This document shows positions 1 through 7,157 of a stretch of 16,113 nucleotides of DNA, piece by piece. Position numbers and translations under genes: made by a program. Source of the stretch: Planctomycetota bacterium (GTDB lineage: Bacteria; Planctomycetota; Planctomycetia; Gemmatales; Gemmataceae); the NCBI GenBank assembly GCA_018970845.1, contig JAGWVO010000035.1, forward strand, positions 1 through 16,113, read 5' to 3'. Below the pieces are notes generated by a model. It saw only the letters and a list, made by a program, of their open reading frames with translations, was not told the DNA's origin and searched no databases. Position 1 is the first letter of the stretch; the number at the start of each line of letters is the position of its first letter.

Positions 1-3000
1 GGTAGGCGTTTGCCGTGGAAGCCGAGGTAATCGTGGTTACGGTCGTATAAGCCGTGCTGTAAATATCTCCAGTCATGGGGGTGCCCGACTGGAACCATGG
101 TGTCGTCAGTGATGGGAATATGACGGTGGTGGCCGGGGTTCCCGTCGGCGCGGTCATGTTGGTCGATGCCGCGACATACCTGCCGGAAAGCTGGTAGCTG
201 GCGGTGCGACCAGAGGCTGCAGGAGTGGGAATGTCTTGTCCTGTGGTGGCGGACAATTGATTGTCGGTGATCCGCAGGTTCGCCACCGAGGTTCCCGTAT
301 TGCCTTGGGCCGTGCTGCCGCCGATGGCCAGGCTTGAAGTCACAACGGTGTTGTTGTTTCCAGCGTCGGTGGTGAGAACGGTTTCAATGACAGCGTCGGA
401 ACCATCGACAACCTGCCCCTTGTTGGTGCCGCCATCGTTGATGCCGACCGATTGCGCGCCTGTGTTCCTGCTGACACTTGCCGCGTCCAGCGGAATGTAG
501 GCGATGCCGGAGTCGAGGCGTTGCTTGCCGGCGCCGTTGATGTCCTTGTTGGCCTCCATCTGCTGGACGAAGTTGCCGACGAAGGTCGTGTTGAAGACAT
601 CGCTGGTGATGGCCGAGTCCACATTTCGCGTAAGGAGCACGGCACCGCCGCCGGAGTACTGCGGCCTGCCTGGCGCGGCGGTATCGTCGTAGGACGGGTT
701 CCAGATGTCGACATAGGAGAGGACGGAGTTGTTGGTGAAATAGGAGTCGCGGATGACGGTGGCGCCACCGGCGTAAAGGGCACCGCCACCCGAGTAACGC
801 GCCGTGGGGCTGGTTTCGGGGTTGCCGAAGCCCGGGGTGCCGCTGTTGGGATAGTCGGTGATGATGGCCGTGTTGTTCTCGAAGGCGCACTCGGCGATGG
901 TGGCGGTGCCAGAGCTCAGGTAAATGGCGCCGCCGCCCGAGAAGCGGGAGTCGATATTATCGACCTTGTTGTTGTAGAACCGGCTGAGGGAGAGTGTGAG
1001 GGGGGTGGCGTCGCGAATCAGGATGGCCGCGCCACCGCGAAGGCGGTCGCCCTGGGCCAAGGTGGGCGTGGGCCATTCCCTGTTGAAGGTGAGAGGGGAG
1101 GCGTTCTCTTCAAATTGGCTGGTGGTGACGGTGGCCTTGGTGCCCGTGAGCTCGAGGGCGCCGTTGTTCGTGTGGTTGCGGAAGATCGAGTTGGAGACAT
1201 TGATCGTTCCGCCGTTGAGGTACAGGGCGCGATCGACCGACGGGATGGTGGCGTGGCGGTTGTTGTCGAACAGCGAGTTGGAGACGGTGATGTTGGTGGC
1301 GGTGACGGTTCCGGCGGCGTTCATGCCCCTGCCGCCGTTAAACCCGCCGATTCCCAAGGGCGGTGATGCCGGCGGAGTGCTGCTGATGGTTTGGCCGAGT
1401 AGGTAGATTTCCTTGCTGATGTTGGATTCGAGATCGCCGTTGTTGGTGAATGTGGTGCCCGTGATCGTGACGGTGCCGGCGCTGATCCTGAGGGCCTGAC
1501 CGTCGTTGTTGCTGAAACTGCTGCCCGTGATGGCGATGGTGCCCGAGGATCCGCCGTTGATGGCGTCGAGGCGGCCGTTCTCGAAGCGGGTGTTCGTGAC
1601 GGTGAGGCTGCCGGCACCCGTCTGCAGGTTGATGAAGTGGCGGTTGCCACGATTGGTGCCGAACTGGGTGTCGAGGTCGTCGAAGGTGCTGTTGGTGACC
1701 GTGAGCGAGCCCTGGGTGACGGTGATGGTGTTGTCGAGCGAGGCCCTCAGCGACAGGCCGTCGAGCGTGAGCGAGCGGCTGGACGGGGTGTTCTGGAAGA
1801 AAAGTCCGCTCGAGCGGTCGGAAACCGCGAGCAGGCGCTGATAGGTGCCGGTGACGTTGTTGAGGTAATAGGTAGGGATGACGAGGCCGGTGCCGGTGCC
1901 GGATGAAGGGGTAAGCCGGAAATACGGGTCGGTGTTCGACTGGCTGAGCGTGGTTCCCGATTGGCCAAGCCTTGAGTCGATGCGGGTGTTCGTGGCGCTG
2001 AACGGGTCGTAGACGGTCTGGGAGCCGGGCTGGATGACGCGGATGGTGGTGACGCCGCCGGCGGCATCGACGCCAGTGACTTGGAAACGGGCCCCACCCT
2101 GCCGGTTGGTGATGCCCTGCTGGATGATGTCACCCACCTTGAACCCGCTGCCGCGGTTGACGACGGCGGGGTCGAAGTATGTTGAACCGGGTAACAGCGG
2201 GGTGGTACGCGTGAGGTCGTAATCGGCGAGGTTGAATCCGGCATCGGCCTGGATGATGGCGCGCGGCAGGTTGGCCAGGGAATTGCCGGCGGCATCGAAA
2301 TCTCCCGGGCCGAACTGGGCGCCGCCGGTGATGGTGAGGTTGTTGTTGAGGGTGTCGGAAATCGCGCCCACGGCGCCGTTGAGGATGAAGGTGGCCTGCT
2401 TTTTGGCCACGGGGTTGAACGAGGCGCTCCCCGAATTCGTGAACACGGCGAACGACTGGCTGGTTTCCGACGACGCCACGATGTCGGGCAGGCCGTCGGC
2501 GTTCATGTCGCGGACGCGGATGTCGGTGGGATCGACGACATCAAAGGTGGACGGGCCGGAATTGAGCGTGCCGTCGCCCTTGCCCGTGTAGATGGCGACA
2601 TTGTCGAGGCCGTACTGGGTGACGGCGAGGTCGGCCTTGCCGTCGGCGTTGAGGTCGGCGACGCGGACGATGCCGGGGGAGGCACCCGTGGCCAAGGTGG
2701 CCGTCGAGAGGCCCGTGCCGGTGACCAGGAACGCGCCGGGCGTGGCGGTGGACGCCTTGACGGTGGTGAGGATGCCCGAGGCGGAATTGACGGCGACGGC
2801 ATCGGCCCGGCTGTCGCCATCGAGGTCGCCCAGGGCCAGGAAGGTGAACGGGCTGCCGGGAACCGTGGTGGCGACTTTCGTTGACAAGGGCGCTGTCAGG
2901 TCGCCCGGGAGCGTGGTGAGGACGCCGGCGGAGGAGAGGGACACGACATCGTCGATGCCGTCGCCGGTGACATCGCCCACCGCCAAGGACACAAGGTTGC

Positions 3001-3715
3001 CGCTGCCGGTGCCGCTGAGCGTGATGGTTTGGCTGGCCTGGAAGGTGCCATCGCCATTGCCCAAGGCGAACATCACCTTCCCGGTGGAACCGGTGAGCGC
3101 GGCGGCAAAGTCGGTTTTGCCATCCTTGTTGAAGTCACCCAGGGCGATGGCCGCGGAGGCCCCGACGGCCACGGTGGCGGGCGCGCCAAAGGTGCCGTTG
3201 CCGTTGCCCAGGTAGGCGCGGATGTTTCCATCGGCGCCCAAGGTGATGATGTCGGTTTTGCCGTCGGAATTGAGTTCGACGGCCTCCAGCGCCTGGATGT
3301 TGGATGTGGTGAAGGAGGCGGAGTAAGTCGTGCTTGCCTGGCTCAGGAACCCGAGGCCGCGGTTGTCGTCGGGGGAGAAACTGAGGCTGGAGGTGAACCG
3401 GGAAGCGGAGACCACATCGTTCTTGCCCGCGCCCCTGAAATTGCCCAAGGCAAGCGCCGTGGGGTTGTGGGTGACGCCGATGCTGGAAGCGAACAGATAG
3501 TCGTTGAACGCGACGATGAAGTCGGATGGCACATTCGAGGTGACCGCCGCGCGAAGCGAACCTGGCGTGGGCGTCGAGGCGTTCGTGGTGTCGAGCAGGG
3601 TGGTGACGACCTTGGCGGGCACCAGCCGGGATTCAAGCTGCTCGAGGCCGGGCCTGACGGAAGCGATTTTCTGGCGGCGCTTGGCGGCGTTACTGGCTTC
3701 CTGGTTGCGAGACAT
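1..3715 (-). CDS. Large planctomycete surface-type protein: FG-GAP/VCBS propeller plus Pmp-like beta-helix, C-terminus off window
   Basis: The reading frame is open for 1238 codons from ATG at 3715 to the left edge, and I checked it triplet by triplet without meeting a stop. A GAGGTGA ribosome site lies just upstream of the ATG. Residues 24-34 read LEQLESRLVPA, the N-terminal signature of many planctomycete giant proteins, and GSLRAAV follows at 52-58. No classical hydrophobic signal peptide is visible. Calcium-binding FG-GAP/VCBS motifs (DxNxDGxxD type) start at residues 147, 194, 248, 297, 354 and 403, with a weaker one at 92. From about 600 to 1050 there are N/T/S/G-rich beta-helix rungs of the V-T-x-S-x-F-x-N-N kind. 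Four of these carry GGA(A/I/L/V) and F-x-x-N. By family knowledge such proteins are exported adhesin-like or envelope proteins. Substrate or ligand cannot be told. The gene is divergent from the hydrolase gene and looks monocistronic at its 5' end. Confidence 0.88.
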   Translation of the reverse strand, partial: MSRNQEASNAAKRRQKIASVRPGLEQLESRLVPAKVVTTLLDTTNASTPTPGSLRAAVTSNVPSDFIVAFNDYLFASSIGVTHNPTALALGNFRGAGKNDVVSASRFTSSLSFSPDDNRGLGFLSQASTTYSASFTTSNIQALEAVELNSDGKTDIITLGADGNIRAYLGNGNGTFGAPATVAVGASAAIALGDFNKDGKTDFAAALTGSTGKVMFALGNGDGTFQASQTITLSGTGSGNLVSLAVGDVTGDGIDDVVSLSSAGVLTTLPGDLTAPLSTKVATTVPGSPFTFLALGDLDGDSRADAVAVNSASGILTTVKASTATPGAFLVTGTGLSTATLATGASPGIVRVADLNADGKADLAVTQYGLDNVAIYTGKGDGTLNSGPSTFDVVDPTDIRVRDMNADGLPDIVASSETSQSFAVFTNSGSASFNPVAKKQATFILNGAVGAISDTLNNNLTITGGAQFGPGDFDAAGNSLANLPRAIIQADAGFNLADYDLTRTTPLLPGSTYFDPAVVNRGSGFKVGDIIQQGITNRQGGARFQVTGVDAAGGVTTIRVIQPGSQTVYDPFSATNTRIDSRLGQSGTTLSQSNTDPYFRLTPSSGTGTGLVIPTYYLNNVTGTYQRLLAVSDRSSGLFFQNTPSSRSLTLDGLSLRASLDNTITVTQGSLTVTNSTFDDLDTQFGTNRGNRHFINLQTGAGSLTVTNTRFENGRLDAINGGSSGTIAITGSSFSNNDGQALRISAGTVTITGTTFTNNGDLESNISKEIYLLGQTISSTPPASPPLGIGGFNGGRGMNAAGTVTATNITVSNSLFDNNRHATIPSVDRALYLNGGTINVSNSIFRNHTNNGALELTGTKATVTTSQFEENASPLTFNREWPTPTLAQGDRLRGGAAILIRDATPLTLSLSRFYNNKVDNIDSRFSGGGAIYLSSGTATIAECAFENNTAIITDYPNSGTPGFGNPETSPTARYSGGGALYAGGATVIRDSYFTNNSVLSYVDIWNPSYDDTAAPGRPQYSGGGAVLLTRNVDSAITSDVFNTTFVGNFVQQMEANKDINGAGKQRLDSGIAYIPLDAASVSRNTGAQSVGINDGGTNKGQVVDGSDAVIETVLTTDAGNNNTVVTSSLAIGGSTAQGNTGTSVANLRITDNQLSATTGQDIPTPAASGRTASYQLSGRYVAASTNMTAPTGTPATTVIFPSLTTPWFQSGTPMTGDIYSTAYTTVTTITSASTANAY

Positions 3716-4048
3716 GGATCACCTCGTGGCCTGGATGCGGTCGGACGGCTTCGGCTGGAAAGCTGGGCGGCAATCATGGCAAGCCGTTCCACCCGGGAAC
3801 GCACTCCACCAGATATTGATTCGACTCGGCCGGCCATTCATCTGGAAAGACGAAAGGATGCGACGAGACGGGAGAGACGCCCCCCTTCAGCAAAGCCCCG
3901 ACAACCCTCCCCGTTAGGATATTCTGGAATGGCCCACCCAATGTCATAATTGGAATCAGGACCATCAATGCCAATGACGAAGAACACCCCCGTCTCGATT
4001 GAGTTGGCATTTAGAATATAGTGATAGCAACTGATAAAGGAAAGAATC
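3716..4048. other. Divergent intergenic region, AT-richer, no convincing gene
   Basis: This 333-bp spacer separates the surface-protein gene (minus) from the alpha/beta hydrolase gene (plus), so it should hold promoters for both. The part from about 3800 to 4045 is clearly AT-richer than the flanking genes. Upstream of the hydrolase there is a TAGAATATAG patch at 4012-4021 that could include a -10 element, but I find no well-spaced -35 partner. Short minus-strand frames run through the spacer. One reads GIDGPDSNYDIGWAIP, which looks protein-like but has no good start or ribosome site. I do not call a gene here. Confidence 0.6.
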
Positions 4049-4900
4049 ATGAGAGTTTTTTCGTTGGACGGACGGGTTTCGATGGCCGTGAAGGAGTGGG
4101 ACGGCGACGGCCCAGCGTGGCTGTTTATCCATGGCCTGGCGCGCGCGGGGAATGATTGGACCTTGTTCGCCCAGGCGATGGGGCCCTCGTGGAGGCGGAT
4201 GGCGCTCGACTTGCGCGGGCACGGGTCGAGCACGCGGGGGCAGCGTTACCTTGTGCCCGACTATGTCGCCGACATCGAGACCGTGCTGCCGTTGCTGTCG
4301 GCCAGGCCGGTGATCCTGATGGGCCATTCGCTGGGGGCGCTTGCGGCGATCGCGGTGGCGGCGCGGCAACCCGACCGGGTCGCCGCCGTCATCCTCGAGG
4401 ATCCGCCGACTCCGGGATTTCTCGCCCGGCTGGGGGAAACAGGCTACGGGGCCATGTTTGAGGCCTATGCGCGGCTTGCCGACGCGGGGCTTGCGGTGCC
4501 TGAAATCGCCCGGGAATTGGCGGTTTTGCCGGTGCGCGATCCGCTTGGCAAGGTTCGCCCGCTGGGCGAGATGCGCGACGCCGCCAGCCTGCGCCACATG
4601 GCCGCGTGCCTGGCGCGGCTCGACCCGGCGGCGCCCCTGGCCGCGCTGGCGGGGCCGGCGTGGCTGGGCGGCCTCGACCTCGCGGAATTGCTCGCGGCCA
4701 TCCGCTGCCCGGTGCTGCTCCTGCGAGGCGACGAGCGGTTCGGGGGGATGATGCCCCTTGAGGAGACGGGCGAGCTGTTCCGGGGAGCGCGCGACCTCAC
4801 CCGGCTGGACATGACGGGAGTCGGCCACCAGATCCACGCCATGGCCCAGGAACCCGCGGCGCGGGCCGTGGGCGCCTTTGTCAATAGCCTTGGCCTGTAG
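4049..4900 (+). CDS. Alpha/beta-fold hydrolase
   Basis: This is a 283-residue single-domain alpha/beta hydrolase, the usual length for the family. The oxyanion-hole segment FIHGLA is at residues 26-31, and DLRGHGSS is at 54-61. The nucleophile elbow GHSLG gives Ser94. RGDE at 226-229 supplies the likely acid Asp228, and GVGHQIH gives the catalytic His260. A cap region of about 100 residues (about 118-217) between strands 6 and 7 is rich in Ala and Leu. No signal peptide is seen, so it is probably cytoplasmic. The ATG at 4049 has AAAGGA about 7 nt upstream. The next gene begins 21 bp after its stop, which suggests co-transcription. The class covers esterases, C-C hydrolases, lipases and haloperoxidase-like enzymes. 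The sequence does not fix the substrate. Confidence 0.9.
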   Translation: MRVFSLDGRVSMAVKEWDGDGPAWLFIHGLARAGNDWTLFAQAMGPSWRRMALDLRGHGSSTRGQRYLVPDYVADIETVLPLLSARPVILMGHSLGALAAIAVAARQPDRVAAVILEDPPTPGFLARLGETGYGAMFEAYARLADAGLAVPEIARELAVLPVRDPLGKVRPLGEMRDAASLRHMAACLARLDPAAPLAALAGPAWLGGLDLAELLAAIRCPVLLLRGDERFGGMMPLEETGELFRGARDLTRLDMTGVGHQIHAMAQEPAARAVGAFVNSLGL

Positions 4901-4921
4901 GAAAGGATCGGGGAGGGGCCC

Positions 4922-5428
4922 ATGACAGGAATCATTCTCATGGTGGCGTTGGCGCCGGTCGCCGAGCCCGGGCCGGGCGCCGGAAAGCCTTGCCCGGCGT
5001 TGCCGGCGCACCTGGTGAAAAAGGATGAGTCGGCCGACTTGCTGGCCGGTCGCAAGGAGGCGCCCTCGGTGGTGGTGCTGGTGCGCGCGGAGAAGTTCGA
5101 CCGGCCGCTGGCCCGGGTGCTGCGCGAACTCGACAGGGAGTCGTTCCGGGTGAATCCGGATGCCCGGGTGCTGATGGTGTTTTTGGCCGGCGACAGGAAA
5201 ATGTGGCGGGAACGGCTCGTGCTGGTGGACAAGTCGCTTCAGCTGGATAACACGATACTAGGTGTCACAGATGAGGAAAAGCTCATGTCCGACTGGGGCG
5301 CCAGCGTGGACCACGCCGCCACGGTGGTGGTGGTGAGCCAGGGCAAGGTGATCAAGGGATTCGGATTCACCTCGGGGGCCGATGGCGAATCCGCGGGCGT
5401 TTTGAAGGCGATTCCCAAGGCGAAATGA
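4922..5428 (+). CDS. Small thioredoxin-like-fold orphan protein
   Basis: This is a 168-residue protein with a strong GGGAGG ribosome site 5 nt before the ATG. The start has a short hydrophobic run (IILMVALAPV, residues 4-13) without basic residues ahead of it, so export is possible but weakly supported. From about residue 47 a strand-helix-strand pattern (APSVVVLVRA, then PLARVLRELDRE, then ARVLMVFLAGD) followed by a late ATVVVVSQGKVIKGFGF strand-turn-strand resembles the core of thioredoxin or peroxiredoxin folds. Similar planctomycete paralogues are known to me only as hypothetical proteins. There is a single cysteine (Cys24, in KPCPAL) and no CxxC, so ordinary thiol-disulfide exchange is unlikely. 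It sits 21 bp after the hydrolase gene. No function is assigned. Confidence 0.75.
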   Translation: MTGIILMVALAPVAEPGPGAGKPCPALPAHLVKKDESADLLAGRKEAPSVVVLVRAEKFDRPLARVLRELDRESFRVNPDARVLMVFLAGDRKMWRERLVLVDKSLQLDNTILGVTDEEKLMSDWGASVDHAATVVVVSQGKVIKGFGFTSGADGESAGVLKAIPKAK

Positions 5429-5500
5429 CCCGCCCAGCCTGATATTGAGCCGCCGCCACGGTCGGGCGGCATCAGATTCAACCGAAAGGAACCTTGAGCG

Positions 5501-6778
5501 ATGGGCCCGGGATGGGTGCGCGACGGCGACGGACGACTCTCGCCGTTCGACCTCGAAAGACTGACGCGGCGGCTGTTCCGCGCGGCCCGCCGCCTTGGCC
5601 AGGCCGACCCGGTGCTGATGCGCGAACTGGCCGAGGCCGTCGGCCTGTTCGTGGGCCAGGAAGCGATTCCCGGCAAGGCGATGCCGGCGGCGGATTTCAT
5701 CGACGCGGTGGCGCGCGCGGCCAGGCAGCTTGGCCAGCCGGCGATTGCCGATTCGTGGCTCATTGACCACGGAATTGCCGCGGATACCGAGGCCATGGCT
5801 CCGGAGGAAGCCCTGGGGGACGACCTTGCCGAACTCGAGGGGCAGGGAGCCCTGGCCCTGGAAGGCTCGGCGAGGCCGTTGCTGGCCGACTCCCTTCTCG
5901 ACTTGTCCGCCCTGTCGGCCGCCGAAACGGTTTCCCGGCTCGTGGAGATGGCGCGCTGGGCCCGCGGGCCGTTTCACCTTGTGGGAATCGAAAGGCTGTT
6001 GGCCTCGGGAGCGGCGGCGGGAGGAGAGCTGGCGTCGCTCATGGGTCCGTTGGTGAAGGCGGCGGACGCGCTGGGCCGGAGCCTGTGCGCGCACCTGCCC
6101 GGGCCGGGCTTGCTCGCGCGGACCGAACGCGAGGCGATGCCGCTGTTTTCCCCGGAGGACGGGCCGGTAGATGCCTTGGCGGCGCTCGAGCCAATCGTGA
6201 ACTGGCTTGCCGGCGACGCCCGGCGGATGGCTGTGGTGGCGCACCTGGGCCCGGGCGATGGCCCCTCATGGCGCAAGGCGCTGGCCCGATTGCCCAGGGA
6301 AGGCCGGCCGGTGCGCCTGGTGTCGGCTGGGCGGACGGCTGGGCCGGGCTTGCCCGCGGGCGACCAGCCGGCGGTGCTGGGGCGGGCGCGCGTGAACCTC
6401 GATGGTGAAGCTGGCTCGGCAAGGCGCGCCCTGTTGACCCGGCTTGGCATCGCCGCGGGGGTCCGCTGGCGAGACGCCATCCGCGATGCCCGCCGCGAGG
6501 AAAACCTCGAGGCGAGCTGGCCCGGGCCCTGGGGCCTGGAGCGATGTCCTTGGATCGTGGAGTTGCGCGGCGCCCCTGCCGAGGAGAGGGCCTTCCTGGA
6601 AGGGACGGCCCGGCGGGAAGCCGGACGGGCCGGACTCGGGCTAGTGGTCACCGGCCCGGCGGAACCGCCCGCCGTGTTGGTGCCGGAGGCGTTCCTCGCC
6701 GGGGCGACGGTGCCGCGGGGCGGATGCCTTCTGGGACATGGCGGCATCGACTCGGGCCGTTTGTTTCCGGCGGAGTAG
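5501..6778 (+). CDS. ATP-cone-like N-terminal domain protein of unknown function, possible decayed NrdD relative
   Basis: The protein has 425 residues. Its ATG at 5501 is preceded by AAAGGA with 10-nt spacing, and no other in-frame start is better. Residues 5-90 follow the ATP-cone pattern: V-x-D-G-D-G-R-L-S-P-F-D, then helices RLTRRLFRAARRL and ELAEAVGLF, ending with a helix like the usual AKAYILYR tail. The conserved lysines of the nucleotide site (KRDG and the KI at the helix start) are replaced by D-G-D-G and R-L, so ATP binding is doubtful. The remaining 330 residues match no family I can name with confidence. Stretches such as GRARVNL near residue 296 and a later VTGPAEPP faintly recall class III ribonucleotide reductase, but there is no C-terminal glycyl-radical motif and the length is far short. 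It lies 72 bp after the thioredoxin-like gene and 82 bp before rpsT. Confidence 0.7.
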   Translation: MGPGWVRDGDGRLSPFDLERLTRRLFRAARRLGQADPVLMRELAEAVGLFVGQEAIPGKAMPAADFIDAVARAARQLGQPAIADSWLIDHGIAADTEAMAPEEALGDDLAELEGQGALALEGSARPLLADSLLDLSALSAAETVSRLVEMARWARGPFHLVGIERLLASGAAAGGELASLMGPLVKAADALGRSLCAHLPGPGLLARTEREAMPLFSPEDGPVDALAALEPIVNWLAGDARRMAVVAHLGPGDGPSWRKALARLPREGRPVRLVSAGRTAGPGLPAGDQPAVLGRARVNLDGEAGSARRALLTRLGIAAGVRWRDAIRDARREENLEASWPGPWGLERCPWIVELRGAPAEERAFLEGTARREAGRAGLGLVVTGPAEPPAVLVPEAFLAGATVPRGGCLLGHGGIDSGRLFPAE

Positions 6779-6801
6779 CCCGCGAGGGGGCCGATTCCTG
6801 C

Positions 6802-6830
6802 TTGCCCGGTCGCATGGACGCCTGTATAAA
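6802..6830 (+). promoter_or_regulatory. Probable sigma70-type promoter of rpsT
   Basis: A -35 box TTGCCC (6802-6807) and a -10 box TATAAA (6825-6830) are separated by exactly 17 bp. They lie between the stop of the upstream gene (6778) and the rpsT start (6861). Initiation would be expected near 6837, leaving a leader of about 24 nt. This is the best-matching promoter seen in the window and implies that rpsT can be transcribed independently of the genes before it. Confidence 0.6.
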
Positions 6831-6860
6831 GCTGTTTTGGTCGATGTCAGGGGTTGGATC

Positions 6861-7133
6861 ATGCCGCATACGAAGAGCGCCGCCAAGAACCTCCGCAAGA
6901 GCGAAAAACGCAAGGCCCACAACCGCGTCGTCAAGCGCGATGTGAAGATCCAGGTGAAGGCCCTCGAGACGGCCATCACCGGCGGCGGCGACTCGGTCGC
7001 GGAACTCACCAAGACCTACAGCCGGCTCGACAAGGCCGCCGGCAAGGGCGTCATCCACAAGAAAACCGCCGCCCGCAAGAAGTCGCGCCTGGCCAAGCGC
7101 CTCAACAAGGCCAAGGCTGCCGCCAAGGCCTGA
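6861..7133 (+). CDS. rpsT: 30S ribosomal protein S20
   Basis: This is a 90-residue, very basic, all-helical protein with the diagnostic S20 start MPHTKSAAKNLRKSEKRK, the central LDKAAGKGVIHKKTA and the Ala/Lys-rich tail. Length and layout are normal for bacterial S20, which binds 16S rRNA early in assembly of the small subunit. The start at 6861 is fixed by the family N-terminus. Its ribosome site is only a weak AGGGG about 7 nt upstream. A longer in-frame extension from 6738 crosses the promoter and is rejected. Lys codons are mostly AAG, fitting a highly expressed gene in a GC-rich genome. It has its own promoter upstream and a hairpin downstream. Confidence 0.97.
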   Translation: MPHTKSAAKNLRKSEKRKAHNRVVKRDVKIQVKALETAITGGGDSVAELTKTYSRLDKAAGKGVIHKKTAARKKSRLAKRLNKAKAAAKA

Positions 7134-7157
7134 GCCTTCCCCGAACAATCTTGATGA

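Noticed and set aside
452..1366. 304-codon plus-strand frame opposite the surface-protein gene
   Set aside because: It is Gly/Val/Ala-rich with no motif or ribosome site, and the minus strand carries convincing beta-helix repeats over the same bases.
3029..3949. Plus-strand open frame over the 5' half of the surface-protein gene
   Set aside because: It mirrors the FG-GAP repeats on the other strand and continues into the intergenic spacer without any recognisable domain.
3774..4010. 78-codon minus-strand frame in the divergent spacer
   Set aside because: It has a hydrophobic patch but no ribosome site and no recognisable family, and it competes with another frame over the same bases. The spacer is more likely regulatory.
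5449..5470. GCCGCC/GGCGGC hairpin between the thioredoxin-like gene and the ATP-cone-like gene
   Set aside because: The stem is only 6 bp, the repeats are simple GC runs, and no T-tract follows. It is too weak to call a terminator or attenuator.
6738..6860. Longer rpsT product starting at 6738
   Set aside because: The extension overlaps the preceding gene and the promoter, and S20 proteins begin with MP(N/H)xKSA, which is at 6861.
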